Notes: a model not told the origin generated them from the sequence alone. Positions 24,488-33,216 are shown, numbered from the stretch's first letter. The stretch: DNA of 64,000 bases from Thermococcus sp. MAR1 (GCF_012027305.1 NZ_SNUF01000001.1:310001-374000), one strand, 5' to 3'. Program-made: numbers and translations.

Positions 24488-25342
24488 ATGAAAATTCACT
24501 ACGAGTGCATAGCGTGTGCGGTCAATCAGGCTCAAAAGATAACCGAGATGAGTACGGACGACGTAGCTCGGAGGAAAGGGGCGATGCTCTTCATCGCTCA
24601 GAGGCTGGGCGAATTTTTCAGGGAGGATTCAGTCCCCGCGACGGACGGCGGAAGACTGTTCCTGGAACTCTATGAGTTCCTGGGAAACGATGACCCTTTC
24701 AGGGAGTACAAGAGAATCTCCACCGAGCTTGCTAGGGATGTGACGGAGGGCATAGGACGCGTGGATGACCTGAAAACCGCCCTCAAACTCGCGATAGCGG
24801 GCAATCTGGTAGACTTTGCCATTGGTTACGACCCAAAGAAGATCAAAGAAGACGTTCTCAACCTCGCTTCCCAGGAGCTCTATATTGACCACAGCGATGA
24901 GCTTTTCTCCCAACTGAGAAACACGGAATCACTTCTCTATCTCATGGACAACTGCGGTGAGATATACTTCGACAGGATATTCATAGAGCGCATACGCGAG
25001 GAGTTCCCTGGTCTGGAGGTGTACGTCGCCGCCAAAGAGGGGCCAATAATCAACGACGCAACCGTTGAAGACCTACGCGAGGCAGGATTCGATGAAATTA
25101 CAAGGATAGTCTCCACTGGCTCCAGGCTGCCGGGAACGCCCTTGGAGTACGCATCGCCCGAGTTTTTACGGCTCTTTGAAAGGGTGGACGTGATAATCGC
25201 GAAGGGGCAGGCCAATTTCGAGACTCTGAGCGACTTAAAAGACCCTAGAATCTTTTTCCTGCTCAAAGCGAAGTGTAGCCCCATATCAAGGGAGCTGGGG
25301 GTTCCGAGGGGGTCCATGGTTTGCGCAAGGGGAAGATATTAG
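24488..25342 (+). CDS. DUF89/ARMT1-like metal-dependent phosphatase family
   Basis: 284 aa. Motifs of the DUF89 family: N-terminal YECIACAVNQA (CxxC as in archaeal members), central LLYLMDNCGEIYFDR (about residues 149-163) with metal-binding Asp and Asn, EGPIINDAT, and the C-terminal VIIAKGQANFETLSD. The family contains metal-dependent phosphatases proposed to remove damaged phosphometabolites. The archaeal subfamily is represented by PH1575. Physiological substrate unknown. Confidence 0.85.
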   Translation: MKIHYECIACAVNQAQKITEMSTDDVARRKGAMLFIAQRLGEFFREDSVPATDGGRLFLELYEFLGNDDPFREYKRISTELARDVTEGIGRVDDLKTALKLAIAGNLVDFAIGYDPKKIKEDVLNLASQELYIDHSDELFSQLRNTESLLYLMDNCGEIYFDRIFIERIREEFPGLEVYVAAKEGPIINDATVEDLREAGFDEITRIVSTGSRLPGTPLEYASPEFLRLFERVDVIIAKGQANFETLSDLKDPRIFFLLKAKCSPISRELGVPRGSMVCARGRY

Positions 25343-25412
25343 ACGATTGCCGATATTATCTTTGACGAATGTCTATGGGAAAGCTTTTTATATTTTAAAG
25401 TAGTACATACTG

Positions 25413-25634
25413 ATGGTGATATTGATGACAACCGTTATTAGACGTGATTCGGAAAGGTTTCTGAGGGAGCTTAGGGCCCATTACGGCGATGTCTGGAGGA
25501 TGCCTACCAGTAAGTATCTGTCCAAGCCGGATTTCGTTGTTGTTGACCCCAAGAGCGGCAGAAAAACTAAAGTAAGCTTCGTCTCTCTGGACGACGGAGA
25601 GGTCGTCGGCGTGGTTTACGACGAGCTCGGCTGA
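25413..25634 (+). CDS. Uncharacterised small basic protein (about 70 aa)
   Basis: Translation MTTVIRRDSERFLRELRAHYGDVWRMPT from ATG 25425, or 73 aa from 25413. A charged N-terminal helix is followed by beta segments (DFVVVDPKSGRKTKVSFVSLDDGEVVGVVYDEL). A good box A (AGCTTTTTATATTTTAAAG, about 25382-25400) precedes it, so the 25425 start with GGTGAT at 25415-25420 is plausible. I do not recognise a family. Confidence 0.65.
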   Translation: MVILMTTVIRRDSERFLRELRAHYGDVWRMPTSKYLSKPDFVVVDPKSGRKTKVSFVSLDDGEVVGVVYDELG

Positions 25635-25725
25635 ATTTTCGTTTTTTGACTAACCCTTTGTATTCTGTTTGGGGTGTTGGAAATAATTAAATACCCCGAT
25701 ATCGTAAATTTTCCCGGTGGAAATA

Positions 25726-27027
25726 ATGCCCATGGACGTTTATCGTGAAGCTCTTCGGCTGGCTTCTGATATACGGGACAAGTACCTCAGGGCCGTCACC
25801 TACGCTAAAATTGGCTATTATATGTACCGTGCCAAAAAACCAGAGTATAAAACCGCCTTCAAATACGCCTTTAATGCGGCCGCCTCAATTGAAAACCCCG
25901 TTCTTCTGGTCAAAACACTAATCGAGATAGGGACGTACCTCAGGCGCACCGACTCAAAAACCGCCCAAAAGGTCTTTCACCAGGCTTATGAATCCATACT
26001 AACTTTCCCGGAACCCCTGAGGGATGACCTACTTGAAGAGCTGGTCATACGACTTCTTGAACTGGATATGCCAGACGACGCACTCTTCTACGCCACGGAT
26101 GTTGAGGACTCCGTGAAGCGCAACGATCTGTTTCTGAAGATACTCCGGGTATACCTCAAGAATGGAAACATGCGCAGGGCGAGGCTCATCATAGAGCAGA
26201 TAGACGAGGAGCCATGGCACTCCATAGCAGCAATAGAGGCCATAAAGGAGCACCTCAAGAGGGAGGAGTTCGGAAGTGCCATCAGGGTTCTCTCCGAGCT
26301 TAAGAGCGAGTACTGGCTTGGGGAGGCCATGAAGGAGGTGGCCGTCTACCTGAAGAACTCGGACGTTCCGACGGCGACCTACGAAAAGTTCGTGGACATA
26401 GCACTGGGGATGTCCTCCGACACAGGCTTTGACGTTCTGAGGTCCCTTCTCATAGGCCTCGGCAACCAGGGAGAGCTGGACTTCGTCATGGACATCCTGG
26501 ACAGGGTTTATCCGGACGAGAGGCTCTCGATAATCGAGGGCATAGTCAAGACTTCCGTGGACAAGGAGGACGTCCTCTTTGACTTGATAAACCACCTTGA
26601 AGGGGAGGAGTTTGAGAGGATAGCGGGGTTCGTAATGGATCAGCTGCTCTCAAAGCCTGTCCACGAAAAGTATCGCCGCCTCGTTAAGACTATCGGCGAG
26701 CGCACGATGGAGGACTCCGTGAGAGTTAAGGTGGCGACCTATCTGGCCAAGCTTGGTGACTTTGAAGAGGCCATTAAGTTTGCCCAACTCGTTCGCGGCC
26801 ACTACCTCCGCTCACTGGCGTTCGGAAGCATAGCCGTGGCAAAACTTAAGGCAGGGGACATCGACGGAGCCATTGACGCCGCCCTTGAGGTCAAGGATCC
26901 CAAGTGGGGTTCGTGGCTCCTCAGCGAGATCCTGACCAAGATACTGGAACTTCACGCCGAGGGAGAGGTGAGCGAAGACATAGAGGAGAGGGCCAAACAT
27001 CAGCGGATTCTCTGGGAGAAGGGCTAA
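25726..27027 (+). CDS. TPR-like helical-repeat protein of unknown function
   Basis: 433 aa, almost entirely alpha-helical, with repeated units of about 33-36 residues (for example YREALRLASDIRDKYLRAVTYAKIG; DDALFYATDVEDSVKRNDLFLKIL; DGAIDAALEVKDPKWGSWLLSEI). These units alternate short helices with conserved Ala/Leu and resemble TPR or prenyltransferase-like solenoids. No enzyme motif or membrane segment. Probably a protein-protein interaction scaffold. ATG 25726 follows GGTGG; GTG 25717 is an alternative. Confidence 0.75.
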   Translation: MPMDVYREALRLASDIRDKYLRAVTYAKIGYYMYRAKKPEYKTAFKYAFNAAASIENPVLLVKTLIEIGTYLRRTDSKTAQKVFHQAYESILTFPEPLRDDLLEELVIRLLELDMPDDALFYATDVEDSVKRNDLFLKILRVYLKNGNMRRARLIIEQIDEEPWHSIAAIEAIKEHLKREEFGSAIRVLSELKSEYWLGEAMKEVAVYLKNSDVPTATYEKFVDIALGMSSDTGFDVLRSLLIGLGNQGELDFVMDILDRVYPDERLSIIEGIVKTSVDKEDVLFDLINHLEGEEFERIAGFVMDQLLSKPVHEKYRRLVKTIGERTMEDSVRVKVATYLAKLGDFEEAIKFAQLVRGHYLRSLAFGSIAVAKLKAGDIDGAIDAALEVKDPKWGSWLLSEILTKILELHAEGEVSEDIEERAKHQRILWEKG

Positions 27028-27068
27028 CGTTTTAAGCTTCCCTTCGTTTTTTCTCTCCAGGTGATACC

Positions 27069-27872
27069 ATGCTGAGGATAGCGATTATTGGAGGTTCCGG
27101 AGTCTACGATCCGAAGCTGCTCCAGAACGTCAGGGAGGAGTTCGTAAGCACGCCCTACGGAAAGGTCAGGGTCAAAATCGGGGAGTACAGCGGGGAGGAG
27201 ATAGCCTTTCTCGCGAGGCACGGCGAGGGTCACAGCGTTCCCCCCCACAAGATAAACTACCGTGCCAACATCTGGGCACTCTACGAGCTGGGTGTTGAGA
27301 GGATCCTCTCAACCTCCGCCGTGGGTTCCCTCAACGAGGCGATGAAACCCGGTGACTTCGTTATCCTGGACCAGCTCATGGACTTCACGAAAACGAGGCA
27401 CTACACCTTCTACGACGGCGAGGACAGTCCACACGGGAGAAAATTCGTCGCCCACGTGGACTTCACGGACCCATACTGCCCCGAGCTCAGGAAGGCCCTC
27501 ATAACCGCCGCCAGAGAGCTGGGCTTTGAGTACCACCCCACCGGAACTTACGCCTGCATGGAGGGGCCACGCTTTGAGACAAGGGCGGAGATAAGGGCCC
27601 TGAAGATACTCGGTGCCGACGTGGTTGGTATGACCCAGTGTCCGGAGGCAATCCTCGCGAGGGAGCTGGAGATGTGCTACGCCAGCGTTGCCATCGTCAC
27701 CAACTTCGCCGCCGGAATAAGCAGGGAGAAGCTCACCCACACCGAGGTCGTTGAGCTGATGGCCCAGAAGAGCGAGGAGATAAAGTACATCCTCATGAAG
27801 TCCATCAGGTACATACCGAAGGAGCGTCGCTGTGGCTGTAAGGATGCCCTCAGGGGCGCCACCGGAGACTGA
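27069..27872 (+). CDS. mtnP: S-methyl-5'-thioadenosine phosphorylase (MTAP/PNP family)
   Basis: 267 aa. Cleaves methylthioadenosine (and probably adenosine) with phosphate to give adenine and a ribose 1-phosphate. Motifs: RIAIIGGSGVYD (N-terminal phosphate site), ARHGEGHSVPPHKINYRANIWAL, STSAVGSLNEAMKPGDFVILDQ, and EGPRFETRAEIR. The C-terminal Cys-x-Cys (RCGCKDAL) corresponds to the disulfide motif of hyperthermophilic MTAPs. From memory, the T. kodakarensis counterpart acts as an adenosine phosphorylase in nucleoside degradation. Confidence 0.92.
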   Translation: MLRIAIIGGSGVYDPKLLQNVREEFVSTPYGKVRVKIGEYSGEEIAFLARHGEGHSVPPHKINYRANIWALYELGVERILSTSAVGSLNEAMKPGDFVILDQLMDFTKTRHYTFYDGEDSPHGRKFVAHVDFTDPYCPELRKALITAARELGFEYHPTGTYACMEGPRFETRAEIRALKILGADVVGMTQCPEAILARELEMCYASVAIVTNFAAGISREKLTHTEVVELMAQKSEEIKYILMKSIRYIPKERRCGCKDALRGATGD

Positions 27873-27978
27873 TGCCCTTTCCTGTTCTTTTATCCTCTTA
27901 AAAGTGCTTACGTTTTGAACTCGAAGTTAAAGAAAGCGTTTAATAGTAGGCCGCCCTAATTTTCCATGGTGATGGAAA

Positions 27979-29316
27979 GTGAAGTACGACGTTGTTATTA
28001 TCGGAGCAAGTGCCGGGGGCCTTACCACGGCTATAGCCGCGAAGAGGTTTTATCCCGACAAGAGCGTCCTTGTCATTAAGAGGGAAGATGTCGGAATGAT
28101 TCCCTGCGGCATCCCTTATGTCTTTGGAACCTTCGAGAGCGTTGACGACGACATTCTCCCGGCCGAGAAATTCTTGGAGCCGCTTGGAGTGGATGTACTG
28201 ACCGACGAGGTCACCGAGATCGACGCAAGGGCAAGGCTTGTGAGGACCGCCTCGGGGAAGGAGATTGCCTGGGAAAAGCTCGTCATTGCGACCGGTTCAA
28301 AACCCGTGAAGCCGGAGTTCCCTGGCTCGGAGCTGGAGGGAGTTTACACCGTTCCGAAAGACTACCGTTACCTGAAGGAGTTCCGCGAGAGGGTTAAAAC
28401 TGCGGAGAGAATAGTCATCGTTGGAGGCGGCTTCATAGCCCTGGAAGTCGGTGACGAGATACGGAAGCTCGGAAAGGACGTGACCCTCTTAGTCAGAAGC
28501 AGACTGCTGAGGAACTCATTCGACCCGGAGTTCAGCAAAATGGTTGAGGAACGGCTGAGGGAGAGGGGTATAAATGTGGTCTACGGGGACGTTGAGAGAC
28601 TTCTTGGCAATGAACACGTCGAGAAGGTCAGGCTCGTTGATGGGAGGGAGCTTCCTGCAGATCTCGTGATTTTCTCTATCGGCTACCGCCCGAACGTTGA
28701 GCTGGCCGTTAATGCTGGGCTCAGGGTTACGCGCTACGGCATCTGGACAGATGAGTACATGAGAACCTCTTACCCAGACATCTTTGCCGTTGGAGACTGC
28801 GTCGAACACAGGGACTTCTTCACGGGAAAACCCTACGGTCTCATGCTGGCTTCAACGGCAACCTTCGAGGCCAGAATAGCGGGTGCAAACCTCTTCAAGC
28901 TTCAGATCGTCAGGGAGAACAGAAGGACGATAGGCGTCTATTCCACTCACGTTGCAGGACTTACACTGGCCGCCGCTGGTCTGACGGAAGAAGCTGCTAA
29001 GAAAGAAGGCTTTGAGGTCATAGTTGGCTACGGTAAGGGCCCGGATAGGCATCCGGCAAAGTTCCCCGACACCTCTATGGTAACGGTAAAGCTCATCTTC
29101 TCCCGCGACAGGGGGGCAATACTCGGGGCGCAGATAGCTGGAGGAAAGAGCGTCGGGGAGATGATAAACGTCCTCGCCTTAGCGATACAGAAGCGCCTTA
29201 CCGCAAGCGAGCTTTACACACTCCAGATAGCCACTCACCCGCTCCTCACGGCCTCGCCTGTCGGCTACCAGATTCTCCAGGCTGCGGAGGATGCCCTGGC
29301 GAAGTTGAGAACATGA
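27979..29316 (+). CDS. CoA-disulfide reductase / NAD(P)H oxidase-like flavoprotein
   Basis: 445 aa FAD- and NAD(P)H-dependent disulfide reductase of the single-cysteine class. FAD motif VVIIGASAGGLTTAIAA (residues 5-21), active-site Cys43 in MIPCGIPYVFG, NAD(P)H motif IVIVGGGFIALEVGDE (about 144-159), second FAD motif DIFAVGDCVEH (about 270), and a C-terminal dimerisation domain. Thermococcal relatives reduce CoA disulfide, polysulfide/sulfur or oxygen. Begins with GTG 27979 after GGTGAT. GAAACCGGC-type substrate preference cannot be read from the sequence. Confidence 0.9.
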   Translation: MKYDVVIIGASAGGLTTAIAAKRFYPDKSVLVIKREDVGMIPCGIPYVFGTFESVDDDILPAEKFLEPLGVDVLTDEVTEIDARARLVRTASGKEIAWEKLVIATGSKPVKPEFPGSELEGVYTVPKDYRYLKEFRERVKTAERIVIVGGGFIALEVGDEIRKLGKDVTLLVRSRLLRNSFDPEFSKMVEERLRERGINVVYGDVERLLGNEHVEKVRLVDGRELPADLVIFSIGYRPNVELAVNAGLRVTRYGIWTDEYMRTSYPDIFAVGDCVEHRDFFTGKPYGLMLASTATFEARIAGANLFKLQIVRENRRTIGVYSTHVAGLTLAAAGLTEEAAKKEGFEVIVGYGKGPDRHPAKFPDTSMVTVKLIFSRDRGAILGAQIAGGKSVGEMINVLALAIQKRLTASELYTLQIATHPLLTASPVGYQILQAAEDALAKLRT

Positions 29317-29432
29317 GGGGCTTTGTGCGATTTCACAGCTTCTTTTTTGTTTTGGCCTTTTGGAAAAGTTGGTCGAAAATATTCTTCTCTCCGAAATGTA
29401 AGAAGTAAGTTGTGCAGTAAGAGACATTTGAT

Positions 29433-29457
29433 CAAACTTTTTCTCCAGAAAAGTTTG
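29433..29457 (-). terminator. Perfect inverted repeat just after tRNA-Gly
   Basis: CAAACTTTT-TCTCCAG-AAAAGTTTG, nine base pairs with a seven-base loop, begins two bases beyond the CCA end of the minus-strand tRNA-Gly. Likely a terminator or a processing signal for the tRNA precursor. Confidence 0.55.
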
Positions 29458-29459
29458 TG

Positions 29460-29537
29460 TGGTGCGGTGGCCGGGATTTGAACCCGGGCCAGCGGCGTGG
29501 CAGGCCGCTGTCCTAGACCAGGCTAGACTACCACCGC
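29460..29537 (-). tRNA. tRNA-Gly (anticodon GCC)
   Basis: Minus strand: acceptor GCGGTGG/CCACCGC, anticodon stem GCGGC/GCCGC with loop CTGCCAC (GCC), T loop GGTTCAAAT, encoded CCA. Divergent from tRNA-Arg(GCG), each with its own TTTATAAA box. Confidence 0.95.
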
Positions 29538-29568
29538 AGTTCAGGCCCGTAGAATACTCACCTTCGGG

Positions 29569-29582
29569 CGCTTTATAAATCT
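29569..29582 (-). promoter_or_regulatory. Box A promoter of tRNA-Gly
   Basis: AGATTTATAAAGCG on the minus strand, about 32-45 bases upstream of the tRNA-Gly 5' end. Confidence 0.6.
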
Positions 29583-29600
29583 TTCGGTGAGCTGAGACGG

Positions 29601-29615
29601 TTAAATTTATAAAGA
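29601..29615 (+). promoter_or_regulatory. Box A promoter of tRNA-Arg(GCG)
   Basis: TTAAATTTATAAAGA, 27-41 bases before the tRNA-Arg 5' end, with consensus spacing for archaeal transcription. Confidence 0.6.
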
Positions 29616-29641
29616 CTCCCTTAGAAGGGTTAGCGGGCAGT

Positions 29642-29719
29642 GCCCCGGTGGCCTAGTCTGGATAGGGCGCGAGGCTGCGGACCTCGAGGTCCGGGGTTCG
29701 AATCCCCGCCGGGGCGCCA
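29642..29719 (+). tRNA. tRNA-Arg (anticodon GCG)
   Basis: Acceptor GCCCCGG/CCGGGGC, anticodon stem CGAGG/CCTCG with loop CTGCGGA (GCG), T arm CGGGG-TTCGAAT-CCCCG, encoded CCA. AAACTT follows three bases after the CCA, as in the two other stand-alone tRNAs. Confidence 0.95.
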
Positions 29720-29917
29720 CAGAAACTTCGTCTTCACAAAGTTGCTCGGTAGGGGCCATTAAAGTCGGTAGCTCCTTCTGGAAAGCTGAATAGCTAAAAA
29801 TTTTAATTCACCCAACTACTCCGTTGGCGTAGGTTTAACTTTAAATCAACACCCGAATGGCGTTAATAAGAGATAAAGAAATCTTTGCAGGCGTTTTAAG
29901 AAAACAAAAACTTGGTG

Positions 29918-30754
29918 TCAAACCCTCCTCAGCCCCGGGAACCAGACCTTCTTCCCGGCCTTCTCCTTTTCCTCGTCCCACTCGGCAAGTATCTTGACTG
30001 CCTCGCTGGCAACTAATGCTGCCTCCTTCTCCCCCGCCTTGCCGAACTCGTTGGTTATCCGGTTGGCGAAGACCGCACAGACGCATCCTGCGCGCAGTCC
30101 GTATATGTTCGCGAGGGTGTAGAGCGTCGCCGCCTCCATCTCGAAGTTGGTGACGTTGGCCTGCCTCAGGTCGTCCATTATGTTCTTTGCGAAGCTCGGG
30201 AAGTAGCCGTTCAAGCCGGGCCTCCCCTGACCGAGGTAGAAGCTGTCGGTTGATGCGGTTATGCCGAGGTGGTAGCGGACGCCCAGCGTTTCGGCTGCCT
30301 CTATCAGTGCGAGGGTGACTTCAAGGTCTGCAACCGCGGGATACTCAACCCTCACGTACTGCTTCGAAGTTCCTTCGAGCCTAACCGCCGCTTTCGCTAT
30401 AATCAGGTCTCCTATCTCCATTCCCGGCTGGATTGCACCGGTAGAACCGACCCTTATGAATGTATCAGCTCCTATCGCGGCCAGCTCCTCTATGGCTATG
30501 GCAGTTGAAGGCCCACCTATTCCGGTGGAGGTAACGCTTATCGGGACGCCTTTGTATTCCCCCGTGTGCGTTCTGTATTCCCTGTGGAAGGCTATCTCCT
30601 TCGCCTCATCCCAGAGGGAACTTATCTTCGGCACCCTCTCCGGGTCGCCGGGGAGCAGGACGTACCTCGAAACGTCCCCCGGCTTGCAGGCGATGTGGTA
30701 CTGGTAGCCCTCCTTCGTCTGGGGTCTCTCGGCTGAAACGAACTTCTCAACCAT
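29918..30754 (-). CDS. Nucleoside phosphorylase, uridine phosphorylase family
   Basis: 278 aa of the NP-I (PNP/UDP) family. Seen are the phosphate-binding LLPGDPERVPKI, the GPSTAIAIEEL and RVGSTGAIQPGMEIGDLIIAKAAVR segments, and the substrate Glu-Met-Glu pattern NFEMEAATLYTLA. Phosphorolysis of a nucleoside to base and ribose 1-phosphate. Annotated usually as uridine phosphorylase; from memory, the T. kodakarensis protein at the equivalent locus prefers guanosine, so base specificity is uncertain. ATG 30754 follows GGTGGTTGCC. An upstream extension to 30895 is rejected. Confidence 0.88.
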   Translation of the reverse strand: MVEKFVSAERPQTKEGYQYHIACKPGDVSRYVLLPGDPERVPKISSLWDEAKEIAFHREYRTHTGEYKGVPISVTSTGIGGPSTAIAIEELAAIGADTFIRVGSTGAIQPGMEIGDLIIAKAAVRLEGTSKQYVRVEYPAVADLEVTLALIEAAETLGVRYHLGITASTDSFYLGQGRPGLNGYFPSFAKNIMDDLRQANVTNFEMEAATLYTLANIYGLRAGCVCAVFANRITNEFGKAGEKEAALVASEAVKILAEWDEEKEKAGKKVWFPGLRRV

Positions 30755-30822
30755 GGCAACCACCTTTTTATTCCCTGTGCCATAGATATCAACGCATGTC
30801 CTAAAAAGCCTTGGGTGGTACC

Positions 30823-31887
30823 ATGCTCGTCTGTTCACACTGTGGAAAAGTGCACCCTGAGACGTTTCGCTTGGCCTGTGACTGCGGCGGGGCACTGTTT
30901 GTGGAGAGGGACTACGTCGATTTCTTTGGTAGCCTCAGGCCCCATATCGATATGCGGCGCTACTTAAATTTCCTTCCGGTGGGAGAGGGTTACCTCCCTC
31001 CAGCAACGCCGGCGATAACCCCCGTGAGTCCCCTTCGCATCGGCCAGGTCACTGGATTCTTCAAGCTCGAATACCTCCAGCCAAGTGGTTCCTTCAAGGA
31101 CAGGGGCACCTACGTGACGGTGGCGAAGCTGAGGGAAGAAGGCATCACCGAGGTTGTCCTCGACAGCTCCGGAAACGCGGCTCTAAGCTTTGCCCTCTAC
31201 GGACTCTCCACGGGAATAAGGGTTCACACGTTCGTTTCCTACGATACAAGTCCCGGAAAGCTCTCACTCCTCCAGCGCCTTGGGGCGGTGATGCACTTCG
31301 TTGACGGCGACAGAATGGCCGTTCACAAAAAAGCTAAAGAGTTCGCGGAGCAGAGCGGGATTATCTACGTCTCCCACTGGCTCAACCCCTACTTCATCGA
31401 GGGAACAAAGACTATTGCCTTTGAGGTTTTTGAGCAACTCGGCGTTCCCGACTACGTCCTATCGCCGGTGGGCAGCGGGACGCTCTTCCTTGGCCTCTGG
31501 AAAGGATTTTCGGAACTTATGAAGATGGGCGTGGTTGATGAACTTCCGAGGCTCGTTGCCGTTCAAGCCTCCGGCTATGAAAGCCTCTGCGAGCGCTCAT
31601 CAATGAAGAACGACACTGCGGATGGTATAACGATTCCTGAACCTCCCCGGCTTCATGATATGAAGAGGGCGCTTAAGGAAACCCACGGCCTGTGCGTAAG
31701 CGTGGAGGAGCTTGAAACAATGGGAGCGCTCAACTGGCTCAAGAGGCATGGCTTCCTCGTCGAGCCGACCTCCGCGGTAGTTCTCGCGGCCCTCTGGAAG
31801 CTAATGGAATCGGGATGGATTGGGGGAGGGTCAAGGGTTCTCCTACCGCTTACAGGCTCCGGGCTAAAGATGGTTGAAGGTATTTAA
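30823..31887 (+). CDS. PLP-dependent threonine synthase-like enzyme
   Basis: 354 aa fold-type II PLP enzyme. N-terminal zinc ribbon with Cys 4, 7, 19 and 21 (CSHC and CDC), typical of archaeal threonine synthases; PLP lysine at 92 in SGSFKDRG; DSSGNAALSFALYG and PVGSGTLFLGLWKG (phosphate cradle), and TGSGLKM at the C-terminus. Likely converts O-phosphohomoserine to threonine, but related PLP enzymes share these motifs. ATG 30823 follows GGGTGGTACC. Ends immediately before the MEMO1 promoter. Confidence 0.82.
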   Translation: MLVCSHCGKVHPETFRLACDCGGALFVERDYVDFFGSLRPHIDMRRYLNFLPVGEGYLPPATPAITPVSPLRIGQVTGFFKLEYLQPSGSFKDRGTYVTVAKLREEGITEVVLDSSGNAALSFALYGLSTGIRVHTFVSYDTSPGKLSLLQRLGAVMHFVDGDRMAVHKKAKEFAEQSGIIYVSHWLNPYFIEGTKTIAFEVFEQLGVPDYVLSPVGSGTLFLGLWKGFSELMKMGVVDELPRLVAVQASGYESLCERSSMKNDTADGITIPEPPRLHDMKRALKETHGLCVSVEELETMGALNWLKRHGFLVEPTSAVVLAALWKLMESGWIGGGSRVLLPLTGSGLKMVEGI

Positions 31888-31912
31888 GGATTGAATCCCA
31901 AGAATCCTTGGG
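31879..31912 (+). promoter_or_regulatory. MEMO1 promoter with palindrome at the predicted start
   Basis: Box A GGTATTTAAGG (31879-31889) overlaps the stop codon of the upstream gene. A perfect palindrome CCCAAG-AATC-CTTGGG (31897-31912) lies where transcription should begin and directly before the GGTGGGAG ribosome-binding site. It may be a repressor site or an RNA hairpin. Confidence 0.45.
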
Positions 31913-31921
31913 GGTGGGAGA

Positions 31922-32803
31922 ATGGTTGAGGTAAGGTATCCCGCAGTTGCAGGCAGCTTCTATCCATCTGGGGATGCTCTCATCGAGATGCTTGAGGAGT
32001 TCTTGGGCGACCTCAGAGAGGAGGGGAGCGAGAGGGGGATAACCGCTGGAGTTGCACCCCACGCGGGCTACGTCTTCTCTGGCCACACCGCATCGAGGAC
32101 ATACAAGGCAATCTTTGAAGACGGTCTCCCTGAGACCTTCGTAATCCTCGGGCCGAACCATACCGGCCTCGGTTCACCGATAGCAATCTATCCTTCTGGA
32201 AAATGGCGCACACCGCTCGGTGACGTCGGGGTTGATTCCGAGATGGCAAAGGCAATAGCCAAGCTCTCGGGTATAGCGGATTTAGACGAGCTGGCCCACA
32301 AATACGAGCACTCGATAGAGGTTCAGCTTCCCTTCATCCAGTACCTGGCTGAAAAAGCTGGGAAGGAAGTCAAAATCGTGCCGATAGCCCTCGGCATTCA
32401 GGACGAGGAGGTCTCTGAAGACCTCGGAAAAGCTATCCTTGAAGCCTCTAAGGAGCTCGGCAGGGACGTCCTCGTTATTGCCAGCACGGACTTCATGCAC
32501 TACGGAGCCATGTACGGCTACGTGCCCTTCAGAGCCAGAGCCGATGAGCTCCCGCACAGGATAAAGGAGTGGGACTTCAGGGTGATAAGGAGAATCCTCG
32601 ACTTCGACGTTAGGGGTATGTTCAGGGAGCTCCGCGAGATGAACCACACCATGTGCGGTCCCGGTGCCGTCGGAACGGCGATAGTTTATTCCCGCCTTGC
32701 CGGAGCGCTTGAGGCGGAGCTGCTCCACTATACGACGAGCTTCGAGGTGAGCCGTTCAACCGATGCCATCGTGGGCTACGCGAGCATAGTCTTCAAACGC
32801 TGA
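31922..32803 (+). CDS. MEMO1 family protein
   Basis: 293 aa. Metal-site residues of the MEMO family are present: His47 in [11 protein letters not shown], His80 in GPNHTG, and Cys245 in [10 protein letters not shown]. The DFMHYG segment and the C-terminal [16 protein letters not shown] also match. MEMO proteins are related to extradiol dioxygenases and bind iron or copper; their role is unsettled. Archaeal MEMO1 genes commonly lie beside mevalonate kinase and isopentenyl phosphate kinase genes, as here, which hints at a link to isoprenoid metabolism. Confidence 0.9.
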   Translation: MVEVRYPAVAGSFYPSGDALIEMLEEFLGDLREEGSERGITAGVAPHAGYVFSGHTASRTYKAIFEDGLPETFVILGPNHTGLGSPIAIYPSGKWRTPLGDVGVDSEMAKAIAKLSGIADLDELAHKYEHSIEVQLPFIQYLAEKAGKEVKIVPIALGIQDEEVSEDLGKAILEASKELGRDVLVIASTDFMHYGAMYGYVPFRARADELPHRIKEWDFRVIRRILDFDVRGMFRELREMNHTMCGPGAVGTAIVYSRLAGALEAELLHYTTSFEVSRSTDAIVGYASIVFKR

Positions 32804-32841
32804 ACGAAAAGGCCATAAGGGATTTCTCCCATTCTTTACCC

Positions 32842-33216
32842 ATGAAGATTGAGGACGCCGTCAAAAAAATCCTTGAGCTTGGAGGGGAGAGGGTAAAGTT
32901 CGTGATCCTCTTTGGTTCTTATGCGAGGGGTGAGGCTCGAAAGGACAGTGACGTAGACCTGTGCGTTTACTACGAGGGAAGCCCCGAAGATGCATTCAAA
33001 TTCCGGATGCTTGTCCTCGGAAGCCTTCCCGAGAATTATGACGTCCAGATTTTCCAGCTCCTTCCGGTTTACCTCAAAAAGGAGTGCCTCCGGGGTAAGG
33101 TTCTCTTCTGCAGGGACGAGACTTTCCTCTACGACCTTGCCTATGAAACCCTCAAGGAGTGGGAGGACTTTAGGCGATACTACTACGACTACCTCGGGCT
33201 GGAGGCGATAGAATGA
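32842..33216 (+). CDS. mntA: MntA-type nucleotidyltransferase (antitoxin)
   Basis: 124 aa minimal nucleotidyltransferase. The catalytic motif GSYARGEARKDSDVD is GSx10DxD (Gly25-Ser26, Asp37, Asp39), and VQIFQLLP gives the third acidic strand region. In characterised systems MntA adds AMP groups to the HepT toxin and so neutralises it. The stop overlaps the HepT ATG by four bases. No box A is visible in the 38-base gap to MEMO1, so it is probably transcribed with MEMO1. Confidence 0.88.
   Translation: MKIEDAVKKILELGGERVKFVILFGSYARGEARKDSDVDLCVYYEGSPEDAFKFRMLVLGSLPENYDVQIFQLLPVYLKKECLRGKVLFCRDETFLYDLAYETLKEWEDFRRYYYDYLGLEAIE

Noticed and set aside
30755-30895. N-terminal extension of the nucleoside phosphorylase
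   Set aside because: It overlaps the divergent threonine synthase-like start and promoter region, and the internal ATG at 30754 has a proper site and the family N-terminus.
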